A stretch of DNA of 64,000 nt from Streptomyces sp. XM4193. Its GTDB lineage: Bacteria > Actinomycetota > Actinomycetes > Streptomycetales > Streptomycetaceae. Numbering within the stretch: the stretch's first letter is position 1; the number at the start of each line of letters is the position of its first letter. The stretch lies in the NCBI RefSeq assembly GCF_023072595.1, contig NZ_JALLGK010000001.1, positions 124,001 to 188,000 on the forward strand, read 5' to 3'. Both the position numbers and the translations under genes were made by a program. The notes below the pieces were generated by a model, which was given only the letters and a program-made list of their open reading frames with translations, had not been told where the DNA came from and ran no database searches. Of this stretch, positions 10,172-20,246 are shown piece after piece.

Positions 10172-10819
10172 ATGGCCACCCTGCTGCACATCGACTCCTC
10201 CCTCAACGGCGACAACTCCGCCTCGCGCGCCGTCACCGCGCTCTTCCGCGAGACCTGGCAGAGCCAGCACCCGGAGGGCAAGGTGATCTACCGCGATCTG
10301 GCCGCCCAGCCCGTCCCGCACGTGGACGCCGCCGCCTACTACGCCGGCTTCAGCCCGGCCGAGGAGCGCACCGCGGAGCAGCGCGAGGCCTACGCGCTGA
10401 CCGAGGAGCTGCTGACGGAGATCGAGTCGGCGGACGCGGTGCTGGTCGGCGCCCCGCTGTACAACTTCAACGTGCCCTCCTCGCTGAAGGCGTGGATCGA
10501 CCGGATCATCGCGATGGGCCGCACCTCCGGCACCGAGAACGGCACCCTGGCCGGCAAGCCCGTCACGGTCGTCACCAGCCGCGGCGGCTCGTACGCCGAG
10601 GGCACCCCGCAGGCCGGCAACGACTTCCTGACGCCCTACCTCCAGCACATCTTCGGCACCAGCCTGGGCATGGAGGTCGACTTCATCGTGCCCGAGCTGA
10701 CCCTGGCGCCGACCGTGCCGGCGATGGCCGAGCTCATCCCGCTCTTCGAGCAGTCCCGCGAGCGGGCCCGCGAGGAGGCCAGCTCCAAGGCGAAGGCCCT
10801 CGCGGCGAAGCTCAGCTGA
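10172..10819 (+). CDS. azoR: FMN-dependent NADH:azo/quinone oxidoreductase
   Basis: 215 residues, full length for the AzoR flavodoxin-like family. The N-terminal phosphate-binding region (HIDSSLNGDNSASR), the FMN motif PLYNFNVPSSLKAWID, and TSRGGSY are all present. It reduces quinones and azo dyes by two-electron steps and so protects against electrophile stress. ATG at 10172 follows GAAGGAG. Likely controlled by the divergent HxlR protein. Confidence 0.9.
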   Translation: MATLLHIDSSLNGDNSASRAVTALFRETWQSQHPEGKVIYRDLAAQPVPHVDAAAYYAGFSPAEERTAEQREAYALTEELLTEIESADAVLVGAPLYNFNVPSSLKAWIDRIIAMGRTSGTENGTLAGKPVTVVTSRGGSYAEGTPQAGNDFLTPYLQHIFGTSLGMEVDFIVPELTLAPTVPAMAELIPLFEQSRERAREEASSKAKALAAKLS

Positions 10820-10870
10820 CCTGCCGGACGGCACGGAGCCGCCGGGCCGTCGTCGAGGCACCACAGCGCA

Positions 10871-10904
10871 GTGGGGCCGCCTCCCTCCGGGGAAGCGGCC
10901 CCAC
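10871..10904. terminator. Bidirectional terminator
   Basis: A 10-bp perfect GC stem (GTGGGGCCGC and its complement) with a 14-nt loop, between the convergent azoreductase (+) and DUF4429 (-) genes. The next 60 bp hold four imperfect TCCGGCGGCGTTCAC units. Confidence 0.75.
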
Positions 10905-10964
10905 AAGCACGTCCGGCGGCGTTCACGAAACCTCCGGCGGCGCTCACCGCACGTCCGGCGGCGT

Positions 10965-11897
10965 TCACATGCGGCGCAGGACCGCCTGCTTGGCGGCGGC
11001 GAACTCCTCGTCGGTCAGGATGCCGTCACGGTGCAGCTCGCCCAGCTCGCGCAGCCGCCGCAGCAGCGCGTCGTGGTCCTCGGTCTGCTCCCCGCCCGGC
11101 GCGGAGCCCTGACCCTCGGCCGGGGCGAGCGCCTTGGCGAACGAGGTGGCGGCCGGCTCCTCGACGGCGGCGAGCACGGCGCCGGAGCCCTCGGCCGCGG
11201 ACGGGTGCGGCAGCCGTGCCTGCACCGCGGCGGCCACCAGCACCATCAGCGGGTCCTTGCGAAAGCCGTACAGGTCAACGGCGTTGGGGTCGTGCTTGGG
11301 CGGCGCCTTGGTGGTGGCGCCCCGCACGGTGAAGCGCAGATGGCCGTTCTCCCAGCCCTGCGAGGGCTGCCACTCCACCGCGAGGATGTCCTCCAGCGGC
11401 AGCACGTTGGCCCCGAAGGAGGCCTTCGCCTCCTCGGTCTTCCAGTTCCAGTCCAGCCGCACCGTCTCGCCGTCGAAGGTCGCGCTGCCGTCGCCGGCGG
11501 ACGCGGTCGCGGGCAGCGCGGGGCCCGGCATCAGATAGCGGTCGCTCGGCCCGGCGGGCACCTCCTCCAGCACCATCGCCTGGCGCACGGAGTCCACGAG
11601 GTACTCGGCGACACCGCCGCGGTCCGCGCGCACGGTGAGCTGGTACGGGTCGGAGGCGTCGTCCCACTTGCCGCCCGCGACCTGGGTGAGCGGATCGGCA
11701 CCGGCCCGGATGCGCAGCCGCAGCCGGCGCTTCTTCTTCCCCGGCTCGTAGGAGATGCTCGCCAGCGCCTCCACGGGGACGGTGATCTCACCCAGCGACT
11801 TCCGCAGCAGGCTGACGCCCTTGTCGCCGCCCGGAACGATGCGCAGCATCTCTCCGTCGAATGTCCAGGTCCCGTCGCTCTGGATGATTTCCGCCAT
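10965..11897 (-). CDS. DUF4429 protein with C-terminal SHOCT domain
   Basis: 310 residues. Two DUF4429 units (about 1-95 and 120-220; the first opens with DGTWTFDGEMLRIVPGG) resemble PH-like beta domains. The C-terminus (about 275-310) is a SHOCT helix pair, RLRELGELHRDGILTDEEF, seen in many actinobacterial proteins and thought to mediate oligomerisation or membrane association. Common in Streptomyces; function unknown. Confidence 0.85.
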   Translation of the reverse strand: MAEIIQSDGTWTFDGEMLRIVPGGDKGVSLLRKSLGEITVPVEALASISYEPGKKKRRLRLRIRAGADPLTQVAGGKWDDASDPYQLTVRADRGGVAEYLVDSVRQAMVLEEVPAGPSDRYLMPGPALPATASAGDGSATFDGETVRLDWNWKTEEAKASFGANVLPLEDILAVEWQPSQGWENGHLRFTVRGATTKAPPKHDPNAVDLYGFRKDPLMVLVAAAVQARLPHPSAAEGSGAVLAAVEEPAATSFAKALAPAEGQGSAPGGEQTEDHDALLRRLRELGELHRDGILTDEEFAAAKQAVLRRM

Positions 11898-11997
11898 AGC
11901 GCGATTGTCGCACCAGCCGCGGGCTTCCGGGCCCGCGGTTCCGCGGGCGAAGACCACGGCGCGGCCCGGGCTTTCGCGGAGCCGACGGGTCCGGTTC

Positions 11998-12399
11998 CTA
12001 CCGGTTCGCGAGCCGGAATCCGTGCACGGTGTGCGGCATGATCCGCAGCACCGAGTCGTGCCGTCCGTGCGCCCAGCCGCGCAGCACCCTGCGGTAGTGG
12101 CCGTGCTCGTACGGGTCGGCCACCGCCTCGACCGGACCGGCCGCCGTCACCGTCCAGCCGCGCCCGCTCGCCGCGTTCACCTCGTCGACCTGGTACGTGA
12201 CCTCGGCGTCCGTCTCCGCGATCTCCTCCGGTGCCGGGGCGCGCACGATCAGCCGCCCGTACTCCAGCAGATGGGCGGCCGGGCGCAGCACTGTGGCGCC
12301 CCTGCGGGTGTACACCAGACGACCGGACCGCGAACCCGCCAACAGCCAGAGGGCCTCGGCGCCGGAGATCTCCGCGAGCCTGCGCTCCGCGCCCCTCAC
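11998..12399 (-). CDS. Pyridoxamine-5'-phosphate-oxidase-like flavoprotein
   Basis: 133 residues, split-barrel fold of the PPOX / F420- or FMN-binding class (GRLVYTRRGATVLRPAAHLL, then VTYQVDEVN and GWTVTAAGPVEAV). The short length fits small actinobacterial FMN/F420 reductases of unknown substrate. Its start overlaps the SulP gene stop (GTGA), making it the last gene of the ArsR-SulP-PPOX operon. Confidence 0.7.
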   Translation of the reverse strand: MRGAERRLAEISGAEALWLLAGSRSGRLVYTRRGATVLRPAAHLLEYGRLIVRAPAPEEIAETDAEVTYQVDEVNAASGRGWTVTAAGPVEAVADPYEHGHYRRVLRGWAHGRHDSVLRIMPHTVHGFRLANR

Positions 12400-14255
12400 C
12401 GCGGTTCACCGCCCCGCGCGGTCTCGGCCCGTCCCGCCGCCGCTCCGTCCGGCCCGGACACGGCTTCGGCGACGGCGGCCCCGGCGGCTCCGGGTGCGGC
12501 GGCGCCCTGCTCGTCCCGCGGCTGCGGCGGCGCGGGGTCGCCCAGCAGCTTCGCCGCAGCCGCCCAGGCGAACTCGGCGGTCGTGAACTCCCCTCCCGCG
12601 GCCCGCACCTCGTCCAGCACGCCCAACGCCTCCAGCACCGGACGCTGCTCCTCCCGCACTCCGGAGACCAGCACCGTCACTCCGCGTTCGCGCAGTTCCC
12701 GCAGCGCTGCCGCGAACACGGTCGCGCCCGTGGTGTCGACCACCGTCACCGCCGACATCCGCACGATCAGCACCCGCGCCCGCGGCACCTCGGCCAGCTC
12801 GCGCAGAAAGCCGTCGCCGGCGGCGAAGAAGAGCGGACCGCGCAGCCGGTAGACGGCGATCTGCTCGGCGAATCCGACGGACCCGACCGACCCGACCGGC
12901 CCGACGGACCCGACGGACCCGACGGACCCGACGGAACCAACCGACCCGGCGGACGAACGGGCGCCCGCCGCCGGTGCGTTGCCGTCGCGCGGCGCGACCG
13001 GCACCCGTTCCAGGCCCGCCTGGCGCGCGACCGCGCGCAGCGCCAGCACACCGGAGACCGCGATGCCGATCAGCACCGCCTGCACCAGGTCCAGCGCCAG
13101 CGTCGCCGCGCAGGTCAGCACGAGCACCGCGCCGTCCGGCTTCGAGGCCCTGGCCAACAGCCTGGCCGTGTGCAGCTCGGCCATCCGCACGGCGGTGGCG
13201 AGCAGCACTCCGGCCAGCGCGGCCAGCGGAATGCGGGAGACCAGCGGAGCGGCGGCCAGCACGACCACCGCCAGGAACACCGCGTGCGAGAGCGCCGCCA
13301 GCCGGGACGAGGCCCCCGAGCGGACGTTCACCGCGGTACGGGCGATGGCGGCGGTGGCGGGCACCCCGCCGAAGAGCGGCGCGGCCAGGTTGGCGACCCC
13401 CTGGCCGAACAACTCGCGGTCCGGGTCGTGGCGTTGGCCGGTCGTCATGCCGTCGGCGACGGTCGCGGAGAGCAGGGACTCCAGCGCGGCCAGTGCGGCG
13501 ACCGCCACCGCGGGCGCCAACAGCGAGCCGAGCGCGGAGAGTTCGAGGAACTCCAGCGACGGAGCGGGGAGCCCGGCGGGCAGATCGCCGATGGGCGCGG
13601 CGTCCAGCGGCGTCAGCTCCACCAGCAGCGCGGCGGCGGCGACCGCGAGCACCGAGAACGGCACACCGGGTCGCAACCGGCCGCCGGCCAGCATCAGCAC
13701 CGCCACGCCCAGGGCGATCCCGGGGGCAGTCCAGTCCGGCGAGGCGGCGAAGTCCGCGACCGCCCGCCACGCGACCGCGACGACGCGGTCCCCCTCGGGC
13801 ACCGGCACTCCGAGCGCACCCGGCACCTGCTGGAGCGCGATCACCAGCGCGATGCCGATGGTGAACCCCTCCACCACCGGCAGCGGCACGTAGCGCATGA
13901 CCCGGCCCGCCCGCAGCAGTGCGAGTGCCAGCAGCATCAGCCCGGCCAGCAGCCCGACCGTCAGCACCCCGCCCGGCCCGTGCTGGGCGACGATCGGCAG
14001 CAGCACCACCGTCATCGCACCGGTGGGACCGGAGACCTGGAGGTTGGAGCCCCCGAACACGGCGGCGAGCGCACCCGCGACGATCGCGGTGACCAGTCCG
14101 GCTTCCGCTCCGAGACCCGAGGCGACCCCGAAGCCGAGGGCGAGCGGCAGCGCGACGATCGCCACCGTGAGCCCGGCCAGCAGATCGCGGCGAGGGGACC
14201 GGGTCATTGCCCTGAAGTCGGCGCCGCCGGGCAGGAGTTGACGCACCGCGCTCAT
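12396..14255 (-). CDS. SulP-family anion transporter with STAS domain
   Basis: 619 residues. The membrane domain (about 22-400, some 12 helices) opens with the SulP signature region (LAGLTVAIVALPLALGFGVASG, described in part) and ends with a STAS domain (about 450-570) with VVDTTGATVF. Family members carry sulfate, bicarbonate, chloride or carboxylates, and the substrate here is not clear. The linker between the domains holds a (Gly-Ser-Val)n run encoded by a 9-bp tandem repeat. Coupled to the upstream ArsR gene by ATGA. Confidence 0.88.
   Translation of the reverse strand: MSAVRQLLPGGADFRAMTRSPRRDLLAGLTVAIVALPLALGFGVASGLGAEAGLVTAIVAGALAAVFGGSNLQVSGPTGAMTVVLLPIVAQHGPGGVLTVGLLAGLMLLALALLRAGRVMRYVPLPVVEGFTIGIALVIALQQVPGALGVPVPEGDRVVAVAWRAVADFAASPDWTAPGIALGVAVLMLAGGRLRPGVPFSVLAVAAAALLVELTPLDAAPIGDLPAGLPAPSLEFLELSALGSLLAPAVAVAALAALESLLSATVADGMTTGQRHDPDRELFGQGVANLAAPLFGGVPATAAIARTAVNVRSGASSRLAALSHAVFLAVVVLAAAPLVSRIPLAALAGVLLATAVRMAELHTARLLARASKPDGAVLVLTCAATLALDLVQAVLIGIAVSGVLALRAVARQAGLERVPVAPRDGNAPAAGARSSAGSVGSVGSVGSVGSVGPVGSVGSVGFAEQIAVYRLRGPLFFAAGDGFLRELAEVPRARVLIVRMSAVTVVDTTGATVFAAALRELRERGVTVLVSGVREEQRPVLEALGVLDEVRAAGGEFTTAEFAWAAAAKLLGDPAPPQPRDEQGAAAPGAAGAAVAEAVSGPDGAAAGRAETARGGEPR
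12874..12950. repeat. 9-bp tandem repeat inside the SulP gene
   Basis: Eight or so copies of a CCCGACGGA-type unit encode Gly-Ser-Val repeats between the SulP membrane and STAS domains. Length variation would leave the reading frame intact. Confidence 0.85.
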
Positions 14256-14605
14256 CGGCGGTGGCCCGAGGCGGTCGCGGCCTCCCCGCGCAACTCGTCG
14301 AGCAGGGCGTTCCGGTCGGAGAGCATCTCGGTGAGGATGCGGCGGGCGGCGGCCATCAGCTCGGCGACGTCACCGCCGGCCAGCTGGTAGACGACCGTGC
14401 CGCCCTCACGCTCCGAGAGCACGATCCCCGAACGCCGCAGCACCGCGAGCTGCTGGGAGAGGCTGGAGGGCTCTGTGTCGATCTCCGTCAGCAGCTCGCG
14501 CACCGCCTTCGGCCCGTCCTGGAGCAGTTCGAGGACCCGGATGCGGACGGGGTGGCCGAGCATGCGGAAGAACTCGGCCTTGGCCTGGTAGAGCGGTACG
14601 GGCAT
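14252..14605 (-). CDS. ArsR/SmtB-family repressor
   Basis: 117-residue winged-helix protein (FFRMLGHPVRIRVLELLQDG, then EPSSLSQQLAVLRRSGIV and EGGTVVYQL). There are no cysteines in the recognition helix, and no ELCVC-type metal site is visible, so the signal may not be a metal. First gene of the ArsR-SulP-PPOX unit, overlapping SulP by 4 bp. Candidate operators lie at 14715-14738. Confidence 0.85.
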   Translation of the reverse strand: MPVPLYQAKAEFFRMLGHPVRIRVLELLQDGPKAVRELLTEIDTEPSSLSQQLAVLRRSGIVLSEREGGTVVYQLAGGDVAELMAAARRILTEMLSDRNALLDELRGEAATASGHRR

Positions 14606-14714
14606 CTGGGCTTCACTTTCTGCGTCGGAGCGGCGGACCTGCGGTGGCTGGACGGGCGGACGGCGATCTGCGGGACGACCTCCGCGCGGCTCGGACCGCC
14701 GTACGGCTCCACCA

Positions 14715-14738
14715 TCTTCACACATGAAGAATTCTTCA
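14715..14738. promoter_or_regulatory. Overlapping ArsR-type operators
   Basis: Two overlapping inverted repeats, TCTTCA-CACA-TGAAGA (14715-14730) and the perfect palindrome TGAAGAATTCTTCA (14725-14738), give three half-sites about 110 bp before the ArsR start in an AT-rich island. TGAA-N6-TTCA is the usual SmtB/ArsR operator shape, so autoregulation is likely. Confidence 0.72.
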
Positions 14739-14829
14739 ATTCGCCAAGTCGGCACATCCACCTCCGCAGCCCGCCGGACGGGAGAGCCGAGGGGTGGGAG
14801 AACCGAGGCGCAACCGGCCCCGCGTGGCG

Positions 14830-15813
14830 TCAGCGGCCGAAGGCGGCGAGCAGGCGCTGGGCGGCGAGCGTGGCGGTGAGGGTGCCCGCGCGCACGTCGG
14901 CCTCCAGCCCGGGTGCCAGCGCCCGTACGGCGGGGTCGCCCTTGAGCCGGTCGAGCAGCTGGTCGCGGACCATCGCCCACACCCACTCCACCTGCTGGTC
15001 CTGGCGTTTGCGGACCAACTCCCCCGTGCCGTCGAGGACTTCGCGGTGACGCTCGACGCGCTCCCACACCTCGTCCAGCCGCAGCTCCTGCTGCGCGCTG
15101 CAGGTGAGCACCGGCGGCTGCCAGCCCTCGGTGCCGGAGTGCAGCAGCCGCAGCGCGCCGGAGAGCTCGCGCGCGGCCGAGCGGGCGTCGCGTTCGTGCG
15201 GCCCGTCCGCCTTGTTGACGGCCACGACGTCGGCGAGCTCCAGCACGCCCTTCTTGATGCCCTGGAGCTGGTCCCCGGTACGGGCCAGGGTCAGCAGCAC
15301 GAAGGTGTCGACCATCGCGGCGACCGTGGTCTCCGACTGGCCCACGCCGACCGTCTCCACCAGCACCACGTCGTACCCCGCGGCCTCCATCACCACCATG
15401 GTCTCCCTGGTGGCTCGGGCGACCCCGCCGAGCGTGCCGGCGCTCGGCGAGGGCCGGACGAACGCGGCCTCGTCGACCGCCAGTCGGGCCATCCGCGTCT
15501 TGTCGCCGAGGATCGAGCCGCCGGTGCGCCCCGAGGAGGGGTCGACCGCCAGCACCGCGACGCGGTGGCCGCGCGAGGTGAGCAGTGTGCCGAGCGCGTC
15601 GATGAACGTCGACTTGCCCACGCCCGGGACGCCGCTGATGCCCACCCGGCGGGCACCGCCGGCGTGCGGCAGCAGCTCGACCAGCAGCCGCTGGGCGAGC
15701 TCGCGGTGGTCGGCCCTGGTGGACTCGACCAGCGTGATGGCCCGGGCGATCTGCGCCCTGGAGCCGCCCAGGACCCCGCGGACGTACGCGTCGACGTCGA
15801 TCTTCGGTGGCAT
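14830..15813 (-). CDS. meaB: MeaB, GTPase chaperone of methylmalonyl-CoA mutase
   Basis: 327 residues, full length. Walker A GVPGVGKST, the DPSSGRTGGSILGDKTRM segment, ETVGVGQSE and NKAD identify the G3E GTPase MeaB. It gates adenosylcobalamin loading and protects the mutase from inactivation. It follows mutB by 30 bp, the standard mutA-mutB-meaB order. Confidence 0.95.
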   Translation of the reverse strand: MPPKIDVDAYVRGVLGGSRAQIARAITLVESTRADHRELAQRLLVELLPHAGGARRVGISGVPGVGKSTFIDALGTLLTSRGHRVAVLAVDPSSGRTGGSILGDKTRMARLAVDEAAFVRPSPSAGTLGGVARATRETMVVMEAAGYDVVLVETVGVGQSETTVAAMVDTFVLLTLARTGDQLQGIKKGVLELADVVAVNKADGPHERDARSAARELSGALRLLHSGTEGWQPPVLTCSAQQELRLDEVWERVERHREVLDGTGELVRKRQDQQVEWVWAMVRDQLLDRLKGDPAVRALAPGLEADVRAGTLTATLAAQRLLAAFGR

Positions 15814-15843
15814 CAGCTCACGTCGCTCACAACTCGGAGGATC

Positions 15844-18234
15844 TCAACTCGGCTCAACGGTCCCCGGAACCTCCGGCGGCGAAAGCTCGTGGCCGAGCGC
15901 CCGCGCCAGCCCGCGCACCAGGTCCTGCGCCGCGTCCGGGATGACCGTACCCGGCGGGAAGACCGCCGTGGCACCCATGTCCAGCAGCGGCTGGACGTCC
16001 TGCGGCGGGATGACGCCGCCGACCACGATCCGGATGTCCTCCCGCTCCTGGGCGGCCAGTTCCTCGCGCAGGGCGGGCACCAGCGTCAGATGCCCGGCGG
16101 CCAGCGAGGAGACGCCGACGATGTGCACGTCCGCCTCCACCGCCTGCCGCGCGACCTCCGCGGGAGTCTGGAAGAGCGGGCCGACGTCCACGTCGAAACC
16201 GAGGTCGGCGAAGGCGGTGGCGATCACCTTCTGCCCGCGGTCGTGGCCGTCCTGGCCCATCTTGGCGACCAGGATGCGCGGGCGGCGCCCCTCGGCCTCC
16301 TCGAACTCCGCGACCAGTTCACGGCTGCGGGTGAGGGCGGAGGAGGGCCCGGCTTCGTCTCGGTACACACCCGAGATCGTACGGATCTGGCCCGAGTGGC
16401 GGCCGTACACCCGCTCCAGGGCGTCGGAGATCTCGCCGACGGTCGCCTTGGCGCGGGCGGCGTTGACGGCCAGGTGCAGCAGGTTGCTCTCCGGGTCCGG
16501 TCCCGCCCCGGCCCCGGCGGCGCGGGTGAGGGCGCGCAGCGCGTCCTGGGTGGCGTCCTCGTCGCGCTCCTCGCGCAACCGCCGCAGTTTCTCGATCTGC
16601 TGGGCGCGCACCGAGGAGTTGTCGACCTTGAGCACGTCGATCTGCTCGTCGGAGTCCACCCGGTACTTGTTGACGCCGATGACGGGCTGGCGGCCGGAGT
16701 CGATGCGCGCCTGGGTGCGCGCCGCGGCCTCCTCGACGCGCAGCTTCGGGATGCCCTCGTCGATGGCCTGCGCCATGCCGCCGGCGGCCTCGACCTCCTC
16801 GATGTGCTGCCAGGCCCGGCGCGCCAGGTCCTGCGTCAGCCGCTCCACGTACGCCGAGCCGCCCCAGGGGTCGATGGAACGGCAGGTGCCGGACTCCTGC
16901 TGGAGCAGCAGCTGGGTGTTGCGGGCGATCCGGGCGGAGAAGTCGGTGGGCAGCGCGAGCGCCTCGTCCAGCGCGTTGGTGTGCAGCGACTGGGTGTGGC
17001 CCTGGGTCGCGGCCATCGCCTCCACACAGGTGCGGGTGACGTTGTTGAACACGTCCTGCGCGGTCAGCGACCAGCCCGAGGTCTGCGAATGGGTGCGCAG
17101 CGAGAGGGACTTGGCGTTCTTCGGCTCGAACTGCGAGACCAGCTTCGCCCACAGCAGCCGGGCGGCGCGCAGCTTGGCGACCTCCATGAAGAAGTTCATG
17201 CCGATCGCCCAGAAGAACGACAGCCGCGGCGCGAAGGCGTCCACGTCCAGCCCGGCGCCCCGGCCCGCGCGCAGGTACTCGACGCCGTCGGCCAGGGTGT
17301 ACGCCAGCTCCAGGTCGGCGGTCGCCCCGGCCTCCTGGATGTGGTAGCCGGAGATCGAGATGGAGTTGTACCGCGGCATCCGCTGCGAGGTGTACGCGAA
17401 GATGTCCGAGATGATCCGCATCGAGGGCTTCGGCGGATAGATGTAGGTGTTGCGGACCATGAACTCCTTGAGGATGTCGTTCTGGATGGTCCCGGCCAAC
17501 TTCTCGGGCGGCACGCCCTGTTCCTCGGCGGCGACGATGTAGAGCGCGAGAACGGGCAGCACCGCGCCGTTCATCGTCATCGACACGCTCATCCGGTCCA
17601 GCGGGATGCCGTCGAAGAGCTGCCGCATGTCGTAGATCGAGTCGATCGCCACCCCCGCCATGCCGACGTCACCGGTCACCCGCGGGTGGTCGCTGTCGTA
17701 ACCGCGGTGGGTGGGCAGGTCGAAGGCGACCGAGAGGCCCTTCTGACCGGCGGCGAGATTGCGCCGGTAGAAGGCGTTGGACTCCTCGGCGGTGGAGAAC
17801 CCCGCGTACTGGCGGATAGTCCAGGGCTGGTTGACGTACATCGTCGGGTACGGGCCGCGCAGGTACGGCGCGATGCCCGGGTAGGTGCCGAGGAAGTCGA
17901 CGCCCTCCAGGTCCTCGGAGGTGTAGAGCGGCCGGACGCCGATCCCCTCGGGGGTCTCCCAGAGCAGGTCCTCGGCGCTCTGCCCGGTCTCCTTCTCCAG
18001 CGCGGTCCGCCACCGGTCCACGTCCGTCTCGACCTCGGCCGGGCTGTCGAGCCCGATCCCGGAGAAGTCCGGGACAGCCGAACCCGCGTGCCCGATGGGC
18101 GCGTTGGACCCGTGGGGCGCGGTCGGCGCGTTGGGCCCGGTCAGCGCGTTGGACCCGTTGGGCCCGGCAGCGCCCGCGGGTGCCTCGGTTTCTGCCGAAC
18201 CGGCCCTGTCCGGCCGGGAGTTGACGTCGTTCAT
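15844..18234 (-). CDS. mutB: Methylmalonyl-CoA mutase, large (catalytic, B12-binding) subunit
   Basis: 796 residues. A TIM-barrel substrate domain ([18 protein letters not shown], later [16 protein letters not shown]) is followed by a C-terminal cobalamin domain with the base-off motif DGHDRG (D-x-H-x-x-G). It interconverts succinyl-CoA and methylmalonyl-CoA, feeding or draining propionyl units. The first 55 residues are an unusual Asn/Pro/Gly-rich leader with GPN/GSNA repeats. ATG at 18234 overlaps the mutA stop. Confidence 0.96.
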   Translation of the reverse strand: MNDVNSRPDRAGSAETEAPAGAAGPNGSNALTGPNAPTAPHGSNAPIGHAGSAVPDFSGIGLDSPAEVETDVDRWRTALEKETGQSAEDLLWETPEGIGVRPLYTSEDLEGVDFLGTYPGIAPYLRGPYPTMYVNQPWTIRQYAGFSTAEESNAFYRRNLAAGQKGLSVAFDLPTHRGYDSDHPRVTGDVGMAGVAIDSIYDMRQLFDGIPLDRMSVSMTMNGAVLPVLALYIVAAEEQGVPPEKLAGTIQNDILKEFMVRNTYIYPPKPSMRIISDIFAYTSQRMPRYNSISISGYHIQEAGATADLELAYTLADGVEYLRAGRGAGLDVDAFAPRLSFFWAIGMNFFMEVAKLRAARLLWAKLVSQFEPKNAKSLSLRTHSQTSGWSLTAQDVFNNVTRTCVEAMAATQGHTQSLHTNALDEALALPTDFSARIARNTQLLLQQESGTCRSIDPWGGSAYVERLTQDLARRAWQHIEEVEAAGGMAQAIDEGIPKLRVEEAAARTQARIDSGRQPVIGVNKYRVDSDEQIDVLKVDNSSVRAQQIEKLRRLREERDEDATQDALRALTRAAGAGAGPDPESNLLHLAVNAARAKATVGEISDALERVYGRHSGQIRTISGVYRDEAGPSSALTRSRELVAEFEEAEGRRPRILVAKMGQDGHDRGQKVIATAFADLGFDVDVGPLFQTPAEVARQAVEADVHIVGVSSLAAGHLTLVPALREELAAQEREDIRIVVGGVIPPQDVQPLLDMGATAVFPPGTVIPDAAQDLVRGLARALGHELSPPEVPGTVEPS

Positions 18235-20246
18235 CGCACTGCTCCGTTCGAGGCGTCCGCCGCCACTCGCTGCTCTGCCGGGAGCAGTCCGTCCTGGAGC
18301 GCCGTCAGCAGCGCCACCGCGTCCACGCCCGCTCCGACGAACTCGTCGACGCCGGCCGCCTCCAGCTCCGCCCGGTCCTCGCCGGGCCGCCCGGCCAGCA
18401 GCACCCGCCGCGCGCCCGCCGCCCGGAAGGCGCGGGCCAGCGGAGCCGCCTGCTCGGCGTACACCCGGTCGCTGGAGCACAGGAAGACCACATCGGTACC
18501 GCTGTCGCGCAGCAGACCGGCCAACGGCCCCACCTCCGGCGGCTGTTCGCCGCCTCCCCCGGCCGCGTCCACCGGCCGCGCGCCGGCGGTCCGCGCGTCG
18601 GCAGCCGGACCGTCGGGCGGGCGGACCTCCTCGGTCAGGGGCTCGATCCCGCCCGCCTGGAGGAGGTTGGAGACGAACGTCGCCCGCGCCGTGTACGCGG
18701 CCGGGGTGCCCAGCGCCGCCAGCAGCACCCGGGGGCGTGTGCCGGTCGCGGCCAGCGCCGCGTCCGAACGCGCCCGCAGCGCCTCGTACTCCTCGTCCCG
18801 GCGGACCCGCGGCAGGCCGCCGCCGAGCGGCTCGGGCGCCGGCTCACGCCGCACCGGCTCCTCCGCCAGCGCGGGGAACTCGCTGACCCCGGTCACCGGC
18901 TCCCTGCGCCGCGCCAGCGCGGTGCGCCGCCGCTCCCAGGTCTGCGCCAGCCGGTCCCGTACGAAGCCGCTGTCCAGTGAGGCCCGCTGGCCGCCCTCGC
19001 CCTCGATCCGCTGGAAGAACTCCCAGCCGGCACGGGCGAGTTCGTCGGTCAGCCGCTCGACGTACCAGGAGCCGCCGGCCGGGTCGACCACCCTGGCGAC
19101 GTGCGACTCCTCGATCATGATCGTCGAGGTGTTGCGGGCGATCCGGCGGGCGAAGCCGTCCGGCAGCCCGACCGCGTGGTCGAAGGGCAGCACCGTCACC
19201 GAGTCCGCGCCCCCGACGCCGGCGGCGAGGGTGGCGACGGTGGTGCGCAGCATGTTCACCCAGGGGTCGCGGCGGGTGACCATCACCGGGGACGTCACCG
19301 CGTGCTGCCGCTGCGCGGCGGTCCCGGAGTCGCCCACCGAGCACACCTCGGCCACCCTGGCCCACAGCCGGCGCGCGGCCCTCAGCTTGGCGACGGTGGT
19401 GAACTGGTCCGCGGTCGCCGCGTATCTGAACTCCAGCTGTGCACAGGCCTGTTCGGCACTGAGCCCGGCCGCCGTCAGCTCCCGCAGATACGCCACTCCG
19501 GTCGCCAGCGAGCAGCCCAGCTCCTGCGCGGGCGAACCGCCGGCCTCGTGGTACGGCAGCGCGTCCACCGTCATCGCACGCAGCCGCGGACGGCTCTCGC
19601 CGAGCCGTGCGGCCAGCCCTGCGGCGGCCTCCAGCAGCGCGGGGGTGCGGTCCGCCGCGCCGGTGCGCGCCTGGAGGCCGAGCGGATCGGCGCCCAGGTT
19701 GCCTGCGACCTCCGACGGGGCGACGCCCGTGCGCTCGTGGAGCGCGAACAGCTGCTCGGCGGCGGCCTCGAACTCCTCGCCGGCGTCCAGCACGATGGGG
19801 GCCAGGTCCAGATAGACCCCGTCCAGCGCGGTCGGCAGCTCGGCGACCGGGAGGCCGGCCGCGCCGAGCACCAGCCACAGCGAGGTGACGCCGTTCTCCA
19901 GGTCGGCGAGGACCAGTTCGTTGGCGGCGGAGGCGTGCGGGCTGCGGTGCTGCTGCCGCACGTCCCATCCGCCGACCACCCGCCCCTGCGGGCGGCCACC
20001 GCGCAGATACGGTGCGAAACCGGGCAGTCCGACGGGCGCCGTGGGCGCGTCCTCCGCCGTGTAGAGCGGATGGGCGTGCAACTCGTCTTCGAGTGGGGTG
20101 AACAGCGCTTCCTCGGCCTCGTACCCTGTCGCGTCGCTCGCGCCGGTCTTGACCAGCACTCCCTCGACGAGACGTTGCCACTCTTCACGCGTGGCAGAGG
20201 GGAAGTCGGCGGCCAGGGAAAGCCCGTCGTCAGGCTGGACCGTCAT
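18231..20246 (-). CDS. mutA: Methylmalonyl-CoA mutase, small (noncatalytic) subunit
   Basis: 671 residues with the mutase TIM-barrel fold ([40 protein letters not shown]) and a degenerate C-terminal Rossmann-like domain that lacks D-x-H-x-x-G. This is as expected for the structural subunit. It is first in mutA-mutB-meaB, with the stop overlapping mutB by 4 bp. Confidence 0.95.
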   Translation of the reverse strand: MTVQPDDGLSLAADFPSATREEWQRLVEGVLVKTGASDATGYEAEEALFTPLEDELHAHPLYTAEDAPTAPVGLPGFAPYLRGGRPQGRVVGGWDVRQQHRSPHASAANELVLADLENGVTSLWLVLGAAGLPVAELPTALDGVYLDLAPIVLDAGEEFEAAAEQLFALHERTGVAPSEVAGNLGADPLGLQARTGAADRTPALLEAAAGLAARLGESRPRLRAMTVDALPYHEAGGSPAQELGCSLATGVAYLRELTAAGLSAEQACAQLEFRYAATADQFTTVAKLRAARRLWARVAEVCSVGDSGTAAQRQHAVTSPVMVTRRDPWVNMLRTTVATLAAGVGGADSVTVLPFDHAVGLPDGFARRIARNTSTIMIEESHVARVVDPAGGSWYVERLTDELARAGWEFFQRIEGEGGQRASLDSGFVRDRLAQTWERRRTALARRREPVTGVSEFPALAEEPVRREPAPEPLGGGLPRVRRDEEYEALRARSDAALAATGTRPRVLLAALGTPAAYTARATFVSNLLQAGGIEPLTEEVRPPDGPAADARTAGARPVDAAGGGGEQPPEVGPLAGLLRDSGTDVVFLCSSDRVYAEQAAPLARAFRAAGARRVLLAGRPGEDRAELEAAGVDEFVGAGVDAVALLTALQDGLLPAEQRVAADASNGAVR

